DNA of 64,000 bases, taken from NCBI RefSeq assembly GCF_024753135.1, contig NZ_JANUGP010000003.1, positions 124,001-188,000 on the forward strand, given 5' to 3'. Origin of the DNA: Streptomyces pyxinicus (GTDB lineage: Bacteria > Actinomycetota > Actinomycetes > Streptomycetales > Streptomycetaceae). Each line of letters begins with the position of its first letter. Within the stretch, counting starts at the first letter, position 1. Below are positions 16,422-24,814 of this stretch, piece after piece. A program made the translations under genes and the position numbers. A model generated the notes under the pieces. The model saw only the letters and a program-made list of their open reading frames with translations. It had not been told where the DNA came from and made no database searches.

Positions 16422-17770
16422 CGCGCCCCCTCCGGAGTCTCGGGCCTCTCGTCGGCACGCTCGTCGTCCAGCGGCGCGTGCAGCAGCACCCGGGCCGCCC
16501 GGCGCCCGGAGGCGTCCACGACGTCCAGCCGCCAGCCGGCCACCTGGACGGTGTCACCGGTCTCGGGTATCCGGCCCAGCTCGGTGGCGACCAGGCCGGC
16601 CAGCGTCTCGTAGGGACCCTCGGGCGCGCGCAGGCCGACGCGGGCGAGCTGGTCGGTGCGGGCCGCGCCGTCGGCCGAGTACAGCGCCCGGCCGTCGCCG
16701 TCGGCGCCCGCCGGGGCGAGGTCGGGCGTCTCGTGCGGGTCGTGCTCGTCGCGCACCTCGCCGACGACCTCCTCGACGATGTCCTCCAGTGTGGCCACAC
16801 CGGCCGTGCCGCCGTACTCGTCGATGACGACGGCCATGGTGCGCCGGCCGCCGAGCCGGTCGAGCAGCCGGTCCACGGTCAGCGACTCGGGCACCAGCAG
16901 GGGTTCGCGCATCACCTGGGCGACCGTGCGGTGCCGGCGCTCGCCGGCGGGCACGGCGAGCACGTCCTTGATGTGCGCGGTGCCCACCACCGCGTCCAGG
17001 CTGCCCCGGTAGACCGGGAACCGGGACAGGCCGGTGGCCCGGGTGGCGTTGGCCACGTCCTCGCAGGTGGCCTGGGTGTCCAGAGCGACGACCTGGACGC
17101 GCGGGGTCATCACGTTCTCGGCGGTCAGGTCGGCCAGGTTCAGCGTGCGCACGAACAGCTCGGCGGTGTCCGCCTCCAGCGCGCCCGCCTTGGCGGAGTG
17201 CCGGGCCAGCGCGGCCAGCTCCTGCGGCCCGCGCGCCGAGGCCAGCTCCTCGGCGGGCTCGATGCCGAACCGTCGTACGACGTGGTTGGCCGTGTTGTTC
17301 AGGTGGGTGATGAAGGGCCGGAAGGCGGCGCTGAACCAGCGCTGGGCGTTGCCCACCCGCTTGGCCACGGCCAGCGGCGAGGAGATCGCCCAGTTCTTCG
17401 GCACCAGCTCGCCGACGACCATCAGGAACACCGTGGACAGCGCGGTGCCCAGCACCAGCGCGGCCGTACCCGCCGCCGACCCCGACAGGCCCATCGCCCG
17501 GAACGGACCGGCGAGCAGTCTGGCGATCGACGGCTCGGCGAGCATGCCGACCACCAGGTTCGTGACGGTGATGCCGAGCTGGGCGCCGGACAGCTGGAAG
17601 GTCAGGTTCCGTACGGCTTTCAGGGCGCCGGAGGCCCCGCGCTCGCCACGCTCGGCGGCCCGCTCCAGCTCGCCGCGCCCGACCGTGGTCAGCGAGAACT
17701 CCGCCGCCACGAAGGCGCCGCAGGCGAGTGACAGCAGGATCGCCGCCAGAAGGAGGAGTACTTCGGTCAT
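16418..17770 (-). CDS. CNNM (DUF21)/CBS/CorC membrane protein, HlyC-like
   Basis: 450 aa from the ATG at 17770, preceded by GGGAGGGGG. The DUF21 domain (about residues 1-200) starts TEVLLLLAAILLSLACGAFVAAEFSL and contains GELVPKNWAISSP. CBS repeats lie at about 220-340 and a CorC_HlyC domain at about 355-440. It is the full-length paralogue of the next gene, with which it overlaps by ATGA. A role in divalent-cation export is inferred from the family; the old name hemolysin C is misleading. Confidence 0.92.
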   Translation of the reverse strand: MTEVLLLLAAILLSLACGAFVAAEFSLTTVGRGELERAAERGERGASGALKAVRNLTFQLSGAQLGITVTNLVVGMLAEPSIARLLAGPFRAMGLSGSAAGTAALVLGTALSTVFLMVVGELVPKNWAISSPLAVAKRVGNAQRWFSAAFRPFITHLNNTANHVVRRFGIEPAEELASARGPQELAALARHSAKAGALEADTAELFVRTLNLADLTAENVMTPRVQVVALDTQATCEDVANATRATGLSRFPVYRGSLDAVVGTAHIKDVLAVPAGERRHRTVAQVMREPLLVPESLTVDRLLDRLGGRRTMAVVIDEYGGTAGVATLEDIVEEVVGEVRDEHDPHETPDLAPAGADGDGRALYSADGAARTDQLARVGLRAPEGPYETLAGLVATELGRIPETGDTVQVAGWRLDVVDASGRRAARVLLHAPLDDERADERPETPEGAR

Positions 17771-17862
17771 CGGGTCACCCCCTCCCATGATCGGACAGGG
17801 CGGGGCGGGACGCGCGGTGTCGCGGACTGGGAGGCTCGCCCATGGGCGGACGCTCACAACCT

Positions 17863-17889
17863 TTCATAGAGAGCCGAGTGCTCCCACAA
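17863..17889 (-). promoter_or_regulatory. Putative promoter of the CNNM operon
   Basis: Read on the minus strand: TTGTGG (17889-17884) or CTTGTG one base earlier, then TATGAA (17868-17863), with a spacer of 15-16. It lies about 93 bp upstream of the CNNM start at 17770 and downstream of the GNAT gene. Consensus match only. Confidence 0.4.
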
Positions 17890-17921
17890 GAGTAAAGGAT
17901 GGGCAAAAATGCCTGTGGATA

Positions 17922-18347
17922 TCAGTCCGTGAGCGGCTTCACCCAACGCCGCCACTGCTCCTCGGGCTCGTAGCCGGCGGCCCGCCAGGCGTGCCGCGCC
18001 CGCTCGTTGCGGACCAGCACCATCGCGTCCGCGCGCCGCCCGCCGAGCCGCGCGAACCGCTCCTCGGCGGCGGTCAGCAGCGCCGAGCCGATGCCCCGGC
18101 GCCGCCGCTTCGGACACACCGCGAGCCGGTACAAATGGCACCGCCACCCGTCGAAGCCCGCGATCACCGTGCCGACCAGCTCGCCCGCCGACTCCGCGAG
18201 GAGCAGCGCCCCCGGGTCACGGGCGACCAGCCGCTCGACACCGGCGCGGTCGTCGCTGATGCTGGTGCCCTCGGCGGCCGTCTTCCAGAAGGCGAGGACG
18301 GTGTCGAGGTCGTCGGGGACGGCAGGGCGTATCCGCAGGTCGCTCAT
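17922..18347 (-). CDS. GNAT-family N-acetyltransferase
   Basis: 141 aa. The acetyl-CoA-binding motif A is clear (LYRLAVCPKRRRRGIGSALLTAAEERFARLG, about residues 73-103, with the R-R-R-G-I-G loop). The N-terminus MSDLRIRPAVPDDLDTVLAFW is typical. The C-terminal EEQWRRWVKPL is common in small actinobacterial GNATs. It is a single-domain enzyme with an unknown acceptor, standing alone between the CNNM and MacB-like genes. Confidence 0.92.
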   Translation of the reverse strand: MSDLRIRPAVPDDLDTVLAFWKTAAEGTSISDDRAGVERLVARDPGALLLAESAGELVGTVIAGFDGWRCHLYRLAVCPKRRRRGIGSALLTAAEERFARLGGRRADAMVLVRNERARHAWRAAGYEPEEQWRRWVKPLTD

Positions 18348-18445
18348 ACGGTCATCAGAGCACCGTGCGGGGCGCCGGCTCCCGGGATTCCGTCATGCGG
18401 ACTCCGTACCACTCCCACATCCCGGCCCAGGTGTGGCAGCGGGTG

Positions 18446-21013
18446 TCACTCGTGGGCGATCGCCGCCAGGACGTTCATCCGCGACGCCCGCAGCGCCGGC
18501 AGCAGCGCCGCCGCCACCCCCACCACCGCCGAGCCGGCCACCACCGCGACGATCGTGCCCCAGGGGACGGCGAACGCGGTCAGCCCGCGCAGCGCGAGCA
18601 CCTGCTGCATGCACACGCCCCACACCAGCCCGAGCCCCAGCCCGAGCACCGCGCCGAACACCGCGATCACCACCGACTCCAGCCGGATCATCCGCCGCAA
18701 CTGCCGCCGCCCGAGCCCGATCGCCCGCAGCAGCCCGATCTCCCGGGTGCGCTCCACCACCGACAGCGCCAGCGTGTTGACCACGCCGAGCACGGCGATG
18801 ACGATCGCGAGGCCCAGCAGCGCGTACACCAGGTACAGCAGCACCGAGATCTGGTCGTGCACCAGCTTCTTGTAGTCGGTCTGGTCCCGCACCTGCACCT
18901 GCGGGTACGGCGCGAGCGCCCGCTCCAGCCGGGGCCGCAGGTCCGCCGCCTTCGTGCCCGGGGCCGCGTCGACGTACAGCGCGGAGTCCTGCCCGCCCGG
19001 CACGTACCTCCGCAGGGTGGCAAGGCCCATGAACAGGTTGCCCTCGGAGCCGAAGCCCTGGGCCGACTCCTGCCGGGTGAGGGCGCCGACCGCCAGCTCG
19101 GCGCGGCGCCCGCCCGGGAACTCGACCGGCAGCACACTGCCGACCCGCGCACCGTGGTCGGCGGCGAAACCGGCGTCCATGGCGAGGTGCCCGGCCGCCA
19201 GCGCGTCCCGGGCACTACCCCGCGTGTAGGGGATGTGCACGACGGCGTCGACCCGGTCGCCGTACCCGGTGGCGTTCGTGCGCACCTCCCGCCCGTCCGG
19301 CATCCGCACGCTCAGCGGGGTCTGCCGCTGCGCCACGACGAGCCCGACGCCGCGCGTCCCGGCCACGGCGTCACGCACCCGCCCGTTGAACGAGGTGAAG
19401 TTGGCGCCCTGCACGATGAGGTCGGCGCCCAGCGTCCGGTCGATCTGCCGGTCGAACGACGCGGACATGGACGCGCTCGCCACCGACATCCCGCCCACCA
19501 GGGCCAGCCCCACCATCAGCGCGGCGGCCGTCGCCCCGGTACGGCGCGGATTGCGCAGCGCGTTGCGCTGGCTCATCCGGCCGACCGGGCCGAACAGCAC
19601 CGGGAAGGCGCCGCCCAGCACCCGGATCACCGGCCGCACCAGCAGCGGCCCGGCGACCACGGTCGCGACCAGCGTCAGCGCCACGCCGGCCGCCAGCAGC
19701 CCGGCCGCCGGTCCGGTCCGGGTGGCCGCCGCGCACCCGGCCAGCGCCGCAGCGCCGACGGCCCCGAGCACCGCGCCCACGATCGCGCGCGTTCGCAACG
19801 GCCTTCCCGCTCCGCCCACTTCGGCGTCCGTGAGCGCGGCCATCGGGGAGACCGCCGCCGCACGCCGCGCGGGCAGATAGGCGGCCACGAAGGTGACGCC
19901 GAGCCCGACGACGTACGCCGCGACGGGGGTGCCCCAGCCGATGACCATCCGTGTCGTGCGCAGGTTCGGCCCGAACGCGCTGACCAGCCGGATCAGCCCC
20001 AGGGCCAGCCCGATCCCGGCCGCGAGGCCCAGCGTCGCGCCCACCAGGCCGAGCAGCAGCGCCTCCGTGAGCACCGACCGCCGCACCTGCCGCCGGTCCG
20101 CGCCCAGCGCCCGCAGCAGCCCCAGCTCCCGGGTGCGCTGGGCGATCAGCATGGAAAAGGTGTTGACGATCAGGAACACACCGACGAGCAGCGCCACACC
20201 GGCGAAGCCGAGCATCACGTACTTGATCACGTCGAGGAAGGTGCCGAGGCCGGCCGCCGCCGACTTGGCCTGCTCGTCCGCCGTCCGCAGGCTGTAGGTG
20301 CCGGTGCCGAGCGCGGCACCGATCCGCTGCTTGAGCCGCGCGTCCGGCACACCGGGTGCCGCGTCCACCGCGATGCCGGTGGCCTTCGCCGCCGACCCGA
20401 GCAGTTCCCGGCCCGCCACCGCCGGGTCCAGGTAGACCAGCGCCGAGCCGGGGTTGGTGGTGGTGAACGTGGCGATGCCGGCCACCCGTACCCGCAACGC
20501 GCCCGGCTGCGCCTGCACGGTCAGCGGGTCGCCGATCCGGACGTGCGCGCGGCCGGCCGTGTCCGCGTCCAGCAGGACCTCCCCCGCGCCGTGCGGGGCG
20601 TGCCCCGAGGTGAGCCGTACCGCGCTGCGCGGGGTGGCGTACCAGGCCGTGGCGATGGTCGGGGCGCCGGTCGTCGGCCCGACGGACCTGTCACGGCCGT
20701 CCACCACGACCACGTTCTGCACCGACACCTCCGCGCGGGCCGCCGCGACCCCGTCCACCCGGGCCACCCGGTCCCGCAGGGCGGCCGGCAGCGTCGGCAC
20801 CGCGCCGCTCAGCCGCGCCGACCTCGGGTCGTCCTTCGGCAGCACCGTCACATCGGCCGCCGTGGAGGCGAAGAGCCGGTCGAAGGTACGGGTGACGGTG
20901 TCGGAGAAGATCAGGCTGCCCGCGACGAACGCCACGGACAGGACCACGGCCAGCGCGGACAGCGCGAGCCGTCCCTTGTGCGCGAGGAAACTCCTCAGGG
21001 TCGCCTTGAGCAC
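18446..21013 (-). CDS. MacB/FtsX-type ABC transporter permease (two-module)
   Basis: 855 aa from the GTG at 21013, nine bases after GGAGGA and 4 bp past the ATPase stop. The N-terminus LKATLRSFLAHKGRLALSALAVVLSVAFVAG starts TM1, followed by a large extracytoplasmic domain and three TMs. A second MacB-like periplasmic plus FtsX module ends the protein, about eight TMs in total. Such two-module permeases pair with a LolD-like ATPase, here the upstream gene. They move lipids or peptides or transmit mechanical force; the cargo is unknown. Confidence 0.92.
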   Translation of the reverse strand: MLKATLRSFLAHKGRLALSALAVVLSVAFVAGSLIFSDTVTRTFDRLFASTAADVTVLPKDDPRSARLSGAVPTLPAALRDRVARVDGVAAARAEVSVQNVVVVDGRDRSVGPTTGAPTIATAWYATPRSAVRLTSGHAPHGAGEVLLDADTAGRAHVRIGDPLTVQAQPGALRVRVAGIATFTTTNPGSALVYLDPAVAGRELLGSAAKATGIAVDAAPGVPDARLKQRIGAALGTGTYSLRTADEQAKSAAAGLGTFLDVIKYVMLGFAGVALLVGVFLIVNTFSMLIAQRTRELGLLRALGADRRQVRRSVLTEALLLGLVGATLGLAAGIGLALGLIRLVSAFGPNLRTTRMVIGWGTPVAAYVVGLGVTFVAAYLPARRAAAVSPMAALTDAEVGGAGRPLRTRAIVGAVLGAVGAAALAGCAAATRTGPAAGLLAAGVALTLVATVVAGPLLVRPVIRVLGGAFPVLFGPVGRMSQRNALRNPRRTGATAAALMVGLALVGGMSVASASMSASFDRQIDRTLGADLIVQGANFTSFNGRVRDAVAGTRGVGLVVAQRQTPLSVRMPDGREVRTNATGYGDRVDAVVHIPYTRGSARDALAAGHLAMDAGFAADHGARVGSVLPVEFPGGRRAELAVGALTRQESAQGFGSEGNLFMGLATLRRYVPGGQDSALYVDAAPGTKAADLRPRLERALAPYPQVQVRDQTDYKKLVHDQISVLLYLVYALLGLAIVIAVLGVVNTLALSVVERTREIGLLRAIGLGRRQLRRMIRLESVVIAVFGAVLGLGLGLVWGVCMQQVLALRGLTAFAVPWGTIVAVVAGSAVVGVAAALLPALRASRMNVLAAIAHE

Positions 21014-21017
21014 CGGG

Positions 21018-21830
21018 TCAGTCCTCCTGGACGGTGACGGCGCCGGCGGCCAGCGGGCCGGTGCCGGGCAGGTCGCGCATGCGTTCCAGGACCGCGTCCG
21101 CCGTGGGGTGCCGCGTCTCGTCCACGATCCGTCCGTCGGCGAGGAAGAGCACCAGGTCGGAGTGGGCGGCGGCGCCCGGGTCGTGGGTGACCATGACGAC
21201 GGTCTGGCCGAGGTCGTCCACCGCGCCGCGCAGGAAGCCCAGCACCTCCGCACCGGCCCGCGAGTCGAGGTTGCCGGTCGGCTCGTCGGCGAAGATCAGC
21301 TCCGGGCGTGCGGCCAGCGCCCGCGCACAGGCGACGCGCTGCTGCTGACCGCCGGAGAGCTGGGCCGGCCGGTGCGACAGCCGCGCGCGCAGGCCGAGGG
21401 CGTCGATGACCCGGTCCAGCCATTCCTGGTCGGGGCGGCGGCCCGCGATGTCCATCGGCAGGGTGATGTTCTCGGCGGCGGTCAGGGTCGGGATCAGATT
21501 GAACGACTGGAACATGAACCCGACGCGGTCCCGCCTGAGCCGGGTCAGCTCCCGGTCCCGCAGCCCCGTGACCTCGGTGTCGCCGAGCCACACCCGGCCG
21601 GCCGACACGGTGTCCAGGCCTGCCAGACAGTGCATCAGGGTGGACTTCCCGGAGCCCGAGGGGCCCATCACGGCCGTGAAACACCCCCGGGTGATGTCCA
21701 CGTCGACCGCGTCCAGGGCCAGGACGGCCGTCTCGCCTGACCCGTAGGCCTTGGTCAGCCCCCGGGCGCGGGCCGCGACGGCGGTGTCCGGAGCGCGGCC
21801 CGGGGCGTGCTCCGCAGCAGGTGTGGACAA
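21018..21830 (-). CDS. MacB/LolD-type ABC transporter ATP-binding protein
   Basis: 270 aa if started at the TTG at 21830, which has GGAGG six bases upstream (MSTPAAEHAPGRAPD). The frame is open to 21974, but the extension overlaps the MITE arm. It has Walker A GPSGSGKST, Q-loop FMFQSFNLIPTLTAAENI, signature LSGGQQQRVACARALAARPELIFADEPTGNLD and H-loop VTHDPGAAAHSD. The last two are characteristic of the LolD/MacB ATPase class. It forms an operon with the two-module permease. Confidence 0.9.
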   Translation of the reverse strand: MSTPAAEHAPGRAPDTAVAARARGLTKAYGSGETAVLALDAVDVDITRGCFTAVMGPSGSGKSTLMHCLAGLDTVSAGRVWLGDTEVTGLRDRELTRLRRDRVGFMFQSFNLIPTLTAAENITLPMDIAGRRPDQEWLDRVIDALGLRARLSHRPAQLSGGQQQRVACARALAARPELIFADEPTGNLDSRAGAEVLGFLRGAVDDLGQTVVMVTHDPGAAAHSDLVLFLADGRIVDETRHPTADAVLERMRDLPGTGPLAAGAVTVQED

Positions 21831-21956
21831 GACCGCCTCCCGGTCGCTCGATGTCCCGGTCTCTTGGTCCGGGACTGAGCCCAGTGTGACCCCAACCACA
21901 CGAATAATCCGCGTCAGGCACGGGACACGCGTCGCGTGCCGGGACCGCTTGCCGCC

Positions 21957-22139
21957 GCTAGGTCCTGTCGTCAAACTCCCGCCGTTCGCCCGGAGGGCGG
22001 GCTTCGCGGCGTCAGGTGCGTGCTCTCGGCGTGCCGGGCCCTGATCCTCGTACTGGACGTACTTGGGTCAGGGCCCGGTGCGGCGAGAGTGCGTGCATGG
22101 CGTCGCGGAGCAGGCGGGAGTTTGACGACAGGGCCTAGC
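21957..22139. mobile_element. MITE-like hairpin element with 27-bp terminal inverted repeats
   Basis: The ends 21957-21983 and 22113-22139 are inverted repeats with a single mismatch (GCTAGG..CCTGTCGTCAAA.. type). The interior also folds: 22034-22044 (CCGGGCCCTGA) pairs perfectly with 22068-22078, and flanking arms at about 22002-22033 and 22079-22112 pair imperfectly. Nearly the whole 183 bp is one long hairpin with no open reading frame. Both ends carry CTAG (21958-21961, 22135-22138), which may be the target duplication. This is the layout of a non-autonomous element mobilised by an IS5-type transposase; the family assignment is inference. Confidence 0.75.
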
Positions 22140-22161
22140 ACCCCCGCGCTAGCGTCGAAGC

Positions 22162-22380
22162 ATGGCGAAGACCCAGCTGAACGTGCGCGTGGACGAGGGC
22201 ACCGCCCGCGCGGCCCGCGAACGCGCCCTGGCCCGGGGGATCAGCGTCAACCGCTACATCGAGGAACTGGTCCGGCAGGACGCCGGGGAGACGGGCGGCA
22301 CGTTCGTCGAGGCCGCCGCCGACTTCATGGAGCGGTACGAATCCGTGTTCACCGAGGAACTGGCCGACCGCCGCGGCTGA
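22162..22380 (+). CDS. Ribbon-helix-helix (Arc/CopG-type) small protein, likely antitoxin
   Basis: 72 aa. TQLNVRVDEGTARAARERALARGISVNRYIEELVRQ (residues 4-39) is a ribbon-helix-helix DNA-binding fold. The C-terminal half (FVEAAADFMERYESVFTEELADRRG) is acidic and would contact a partner. It lies 4 bp before a Doc/Fic-like gene, so the pair resembles a toxin-antitoxin module. A -10-like TAGCGT ends 6 bases before the ATG, suggesting a leaderless transcript. The MITE ends 22 bp upstream and may have displaced or replaced its original promoter. Confidence 0.87.
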   Translation: MAKTQLNVRVDEGTARAARERALARGISVNRYIEELVRQDAGETGGTFVEAAADFMERYESVFTEELADRRG

Positions 22381-22384
22381 TCCC

Positions 22385-22759
22385 TTGAACGATCTCACCG
22401 TCGACCTCGCCTGGCTGCTCATGCTCGCCGAGCAGCGCACGCCCGGCGACCCGCAGGTCACCGACTGGGGCGCGCTCGTCGCCGCGGTGGCCCGGCACCG
22501 GGCGGAGATCTTCGGCGTCCCCGTCTACAACAGTCCGCACGCCCGCGCGGCGGCCCTGCTCCAACTGCTCATCCACGTACCGGCGCTGGAGCGCTCCAAC
22601 GCGCTGTTCGCCTCGGCCGTCGCCTACGCCTACCTGGTGGCGAGCGGCACCAAGGTCGTCACCACGCCGGAGCAGGTCCGCGATCTCGCCCGGCTGGTCA
22701 AGGACGGCACGGCGAGCGTGGACGACATCGCGGCGGAACTGCGCCGCTGGAACGGCTGA
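22385..22759 (+). CDS. Doc/Fic-like toxin with degenerate catalytic motif
   Basis: 124 aa from a TTG start at 22385, 4 bp after the RHH stop. The helical pattern LLQLLIHVPALERSNALFASAVAYAYLVASG resembles Doc proteins in the region where the Fic loop HxFxDxNKR would lie. Here it reads HVPALERSNALFA: the His is kept but the Phe, Asp and Asn-Lys-Arg are gone. Active AMP-transfer or phosphotransfer chemistry is thus unlikely. It may be an inactive Fic or one with a different activity. The downstream neighbour bioD is convergent. Confidence 0.72.
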   Translation: MNDLTVDLAWLLMLAEQRTPGDPQVTDWGALVAAVARHRAEIFGVPVYNSPHARAAALLQLLIHVPALERSNALFASAVAYAYLVASGTKVVTTPEQVRDLARLVKDGTASVDDIAAELRRWNG

Positions 22760-22794
22760 CCAGACTCGCCTCCTGCCTGCTCCGAGCCCGTCCC

Positions 22795-23523
22795 CTACCC
22801 GAACGCCGCCGCGCCCTCCCGTGCCCCGAACGCCGCCGCGTCCCACGTTCCGTCCAGGCGGGGCGCGAGCCAGGAAGGGGCCGTCGTGCGGAAGCCGGCC
22901 GGGGAGAGGGCCGCCGCGCCCGAGGGCAGGGCGCCGAGGAGGGGGGCGTCGGAGACCTGGGGGAGGTCGGCCAGGTTGCAGCGGGCGGCCAGGTCGGGGT
23001 CCGAGGGCCAGCTGCCGATGACCACGCCGGCCAGGTCCAGCCCCCGGTGCCGTAGCTCGCGGGCCGTCAGTTCCGTGGCGTTCAGGGTGCCCAGGCCGGC
23101 CGGGGCCACGACCAGTACCGGCGCGTCCAGCAGCGCGGCGGCGTCGGCCAGGGTGCCGCCCTCCGGGTCGAACCGGACCAGCAGCCCGCCCGCCCCCTCG
23201 ACCAGCACCAGGTCGTGCTCGGTGGCGAGCTTGGCGGCGGCCTCGGCGACCTCACGAGGGCGCACCGGTGTCAGTCCCGCCCGTCTGGCCGCCGTCTCCG
23301 GTGCCAACGGCTCCGGAAAGCGGGCCAGTTCGGTGGCCGTCACCGCGCCCGCGAGCCGCGCGACCTCGTCGGCGTCCCCGCGCTCGTCCGGCCGTAGCCC
23401 CGTCTGGGCGGCCTTGAGCACCGCCACCGACCGTCCGGCCGCGAGCGCGGCGGCGGCGACGGCGGCGGTGGTGACGGTCTTGCCGACCTCCGTGCCCGTG
23501 CCCGTGATCACCAGTACCGGCAT
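22795..23523 (-). CDS. bioD: Dethiobiotin synthetase
   Basis: 242 aa from the ATG at 23523 (MPVLVITGTGTEVGKT). The P-loop GTGTEVGKT (residues 8-16) and the LVEGAGGLLV segment are diagnostic. It carboxylates 7,8-diaminopelargonate to dethiobiotin using ATP and CO2, the third step of the biotin ring assembly encoded here. It starts one base after the bioA stop, as the last gene of bioB-bioA-bioD. An in-frame start at 23736 would lie deep in bioA and is not used. Confidence 0.95.
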   Translation of the reverse strand: MPVLVITGTGTEVGKTVTTAAVAAAALAAGRSVAVLKAAQTGLRPDERGDADEVARLAGAVTATELARFPEPLAPETAARRAGLTPVRPREVAEAAAKLATEHDLVLVEGAGGLLVRFDPEGGTLADAAALLDAPVLVVAPAGLGTLNATELTARELRHRGLDLAGVVIGSWPSDPDLAARCNLADLPQVSDAPLLGALPSGAAALSPAGFRTTAPSWLAPRLDGTWDAAAFGAREGAAAFG

Positions 23524-23524
23524 C

Positions 23525-24814
23525 TCAACCCTCCCGCGCCGCCGCGCACACCGCGCGCGCGATCCGTGCCACGTCCTCGTCCGAGGTGACGTACGGCGGC
23601 ATCGTGTACACCAGATCCCGGAAGGGACGCAGCCATACGCCCTCCCGTACGGCGGCCGCGGTGGCCGCGGCCATGTCCACCTCGTGGTCCAGCTGGACGA
23701 CCCCGATCGCGCCCAGCACCCGCACGTCCCGCACACCGGGCAGGACCGCGGCCGGCGCCAGCCCCTCGCGCAGGCCCGTCTCGATCCGCTTGACCTCGGC
23801 CGCCCAGTCCTGGCCGAGCAGCAGGTCCAGGGAGGCGCAGGCCACGGCCGCCGCCAGCGGGTTGCCCATGAAGGTCGGCCCGTGCGCGAGCACCGGCACC
23901 TCGCCGCGCGAGATGCCGTCGGCGACCCGCGCGGAGCACAGCGTGGCCGCCATCGTCAGATAGCCGCCCGTCAGCGCCTTGCCCACACACATCACGTCGG
24001 GGGAGACGGCCGCGTGGTCCGCAGCGAACAGCGCGCCGGTACGGCCGAACCCGGTCGCGATCTCGTCGAACACCAGCAGCACGTCATGCGCGTCGCACGC
24101 TTCCCGCAGCACCCGCAGATACGCGGGGGAGTGGAAACGCATCCCGCCCGCGCCCTGCACCACCGGCTCCACGATCACCGCGGCCAGTTCGTCCGCGTGC
24201 CGGGCGATCAGCTCCCGCAGCTGCTCGGCGTACGACTCCTCGTATTCCGTCGGCGGCGCGTCCGCGAAGACCTGGCGCGGCAGCACCCCGGACCACAGCT
24301 CGTGCATCCCGCCCTCGGGGTCGCACACCGACATCGGCTGCCAGGTGTCCCCGTGGTAGCCGCCGCGCCAGGTCAGGAGCCGACGCTTGCCGGGCCGGCC
24401 GAGCGAGCGCCAGTACTGGAGGCACATCTTGACGGCCACCTCGACCGAGACCGATCCCGAGTCGGCCAGGAAGACGTGTTCGAGCCCTTCCGGTGACATG
24501 TCGACAAGTCGCTTCACCAGCTCTACGGCGGGCTCGTGCGTGAGCCCGCCGAACATGACGTGGCTCATCCGGCCGAGCTGCCGGTGCGCGGCCTCGTCGA
24601 GGACGGGGTGGCGGTAGCCGTGGATGGCCGACCACCACGACGACATGCCGTCGACCAGCTCGCCCGAGCCGTCCGCGAGCCGCAGCCGGACCCCGCTCGC
24701 CGACTCCACGACGAGCGGGGCGACCCGGCCGGGCATCGGGCCGTACGGATGCCAGACGTGCCGCCGGTCCAGCTCCAGCAGGGCGGACACGTCCGGGCGG
24801 GACAGGTCAGGCAT
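23525..24814 (-). CDS. bioA: Adenosylmethionine-8-amino-7-oxononanoate aminotransferase
   Basis: 429 aa from the ATG at 24814 ([29 protein letters not shown], where the HVWHPY motif marks BioA). It is a PLP class III aminotransferase; the Schiff-base Lys lies in [11 protein letters not shown]. It converts 8-amino-7-oxononanoate to 7,8-diaminopelargonate with SAM as amino donor. The start overlaps the bioB stop by 8 bp and the stop precedes bioD by one base, so translation is coupled along the operon. Confidence 0.96.
   Translation of the reverse strand: MPDLSRPDVSALLELDRRHVWHPYGPMPGRVAPLVVESASGVRLRLADGSGELVDGMSSWWSAIHGYRHPVLDEAAHRQLGRMSHVMFGGLTHEPAVELVKRLVDMSPEGLEHVFLADSGSVSVEVAVKMCLQYWRSLGRPGKRRLLTWRGGYHGDTWQPMSVCDPEGGMHELWSGVLPRQVFADAPPTEYEESYAEQLRELIARHADELAAVIVEPVVQGAGGMRFHSPAYLRVLREACDAHDVLLVFDEIATGFGRTGALFAADHAAVSPDVMCVGKALTGGYLTMAATLCSARVADGISRGEVPVLAHGPTFMGNPLAAAVACASLDLLLGQDWAAEVKRIETGLREGLAPAAVLPGVRDVRVLGAIGVVQLDHEVDMAAATAAAVREGVWLRPFRDLVYTMPPYVTSDEDVARIARAVCAAAREG

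Noticed and set aside
22385..22759. Functional Doc kinase toxin
   Set aside because: The Fic loop residues Phe, Asp and Asn-Lys-Arg are missing, so ordinary Doc activity cannot be claimed.
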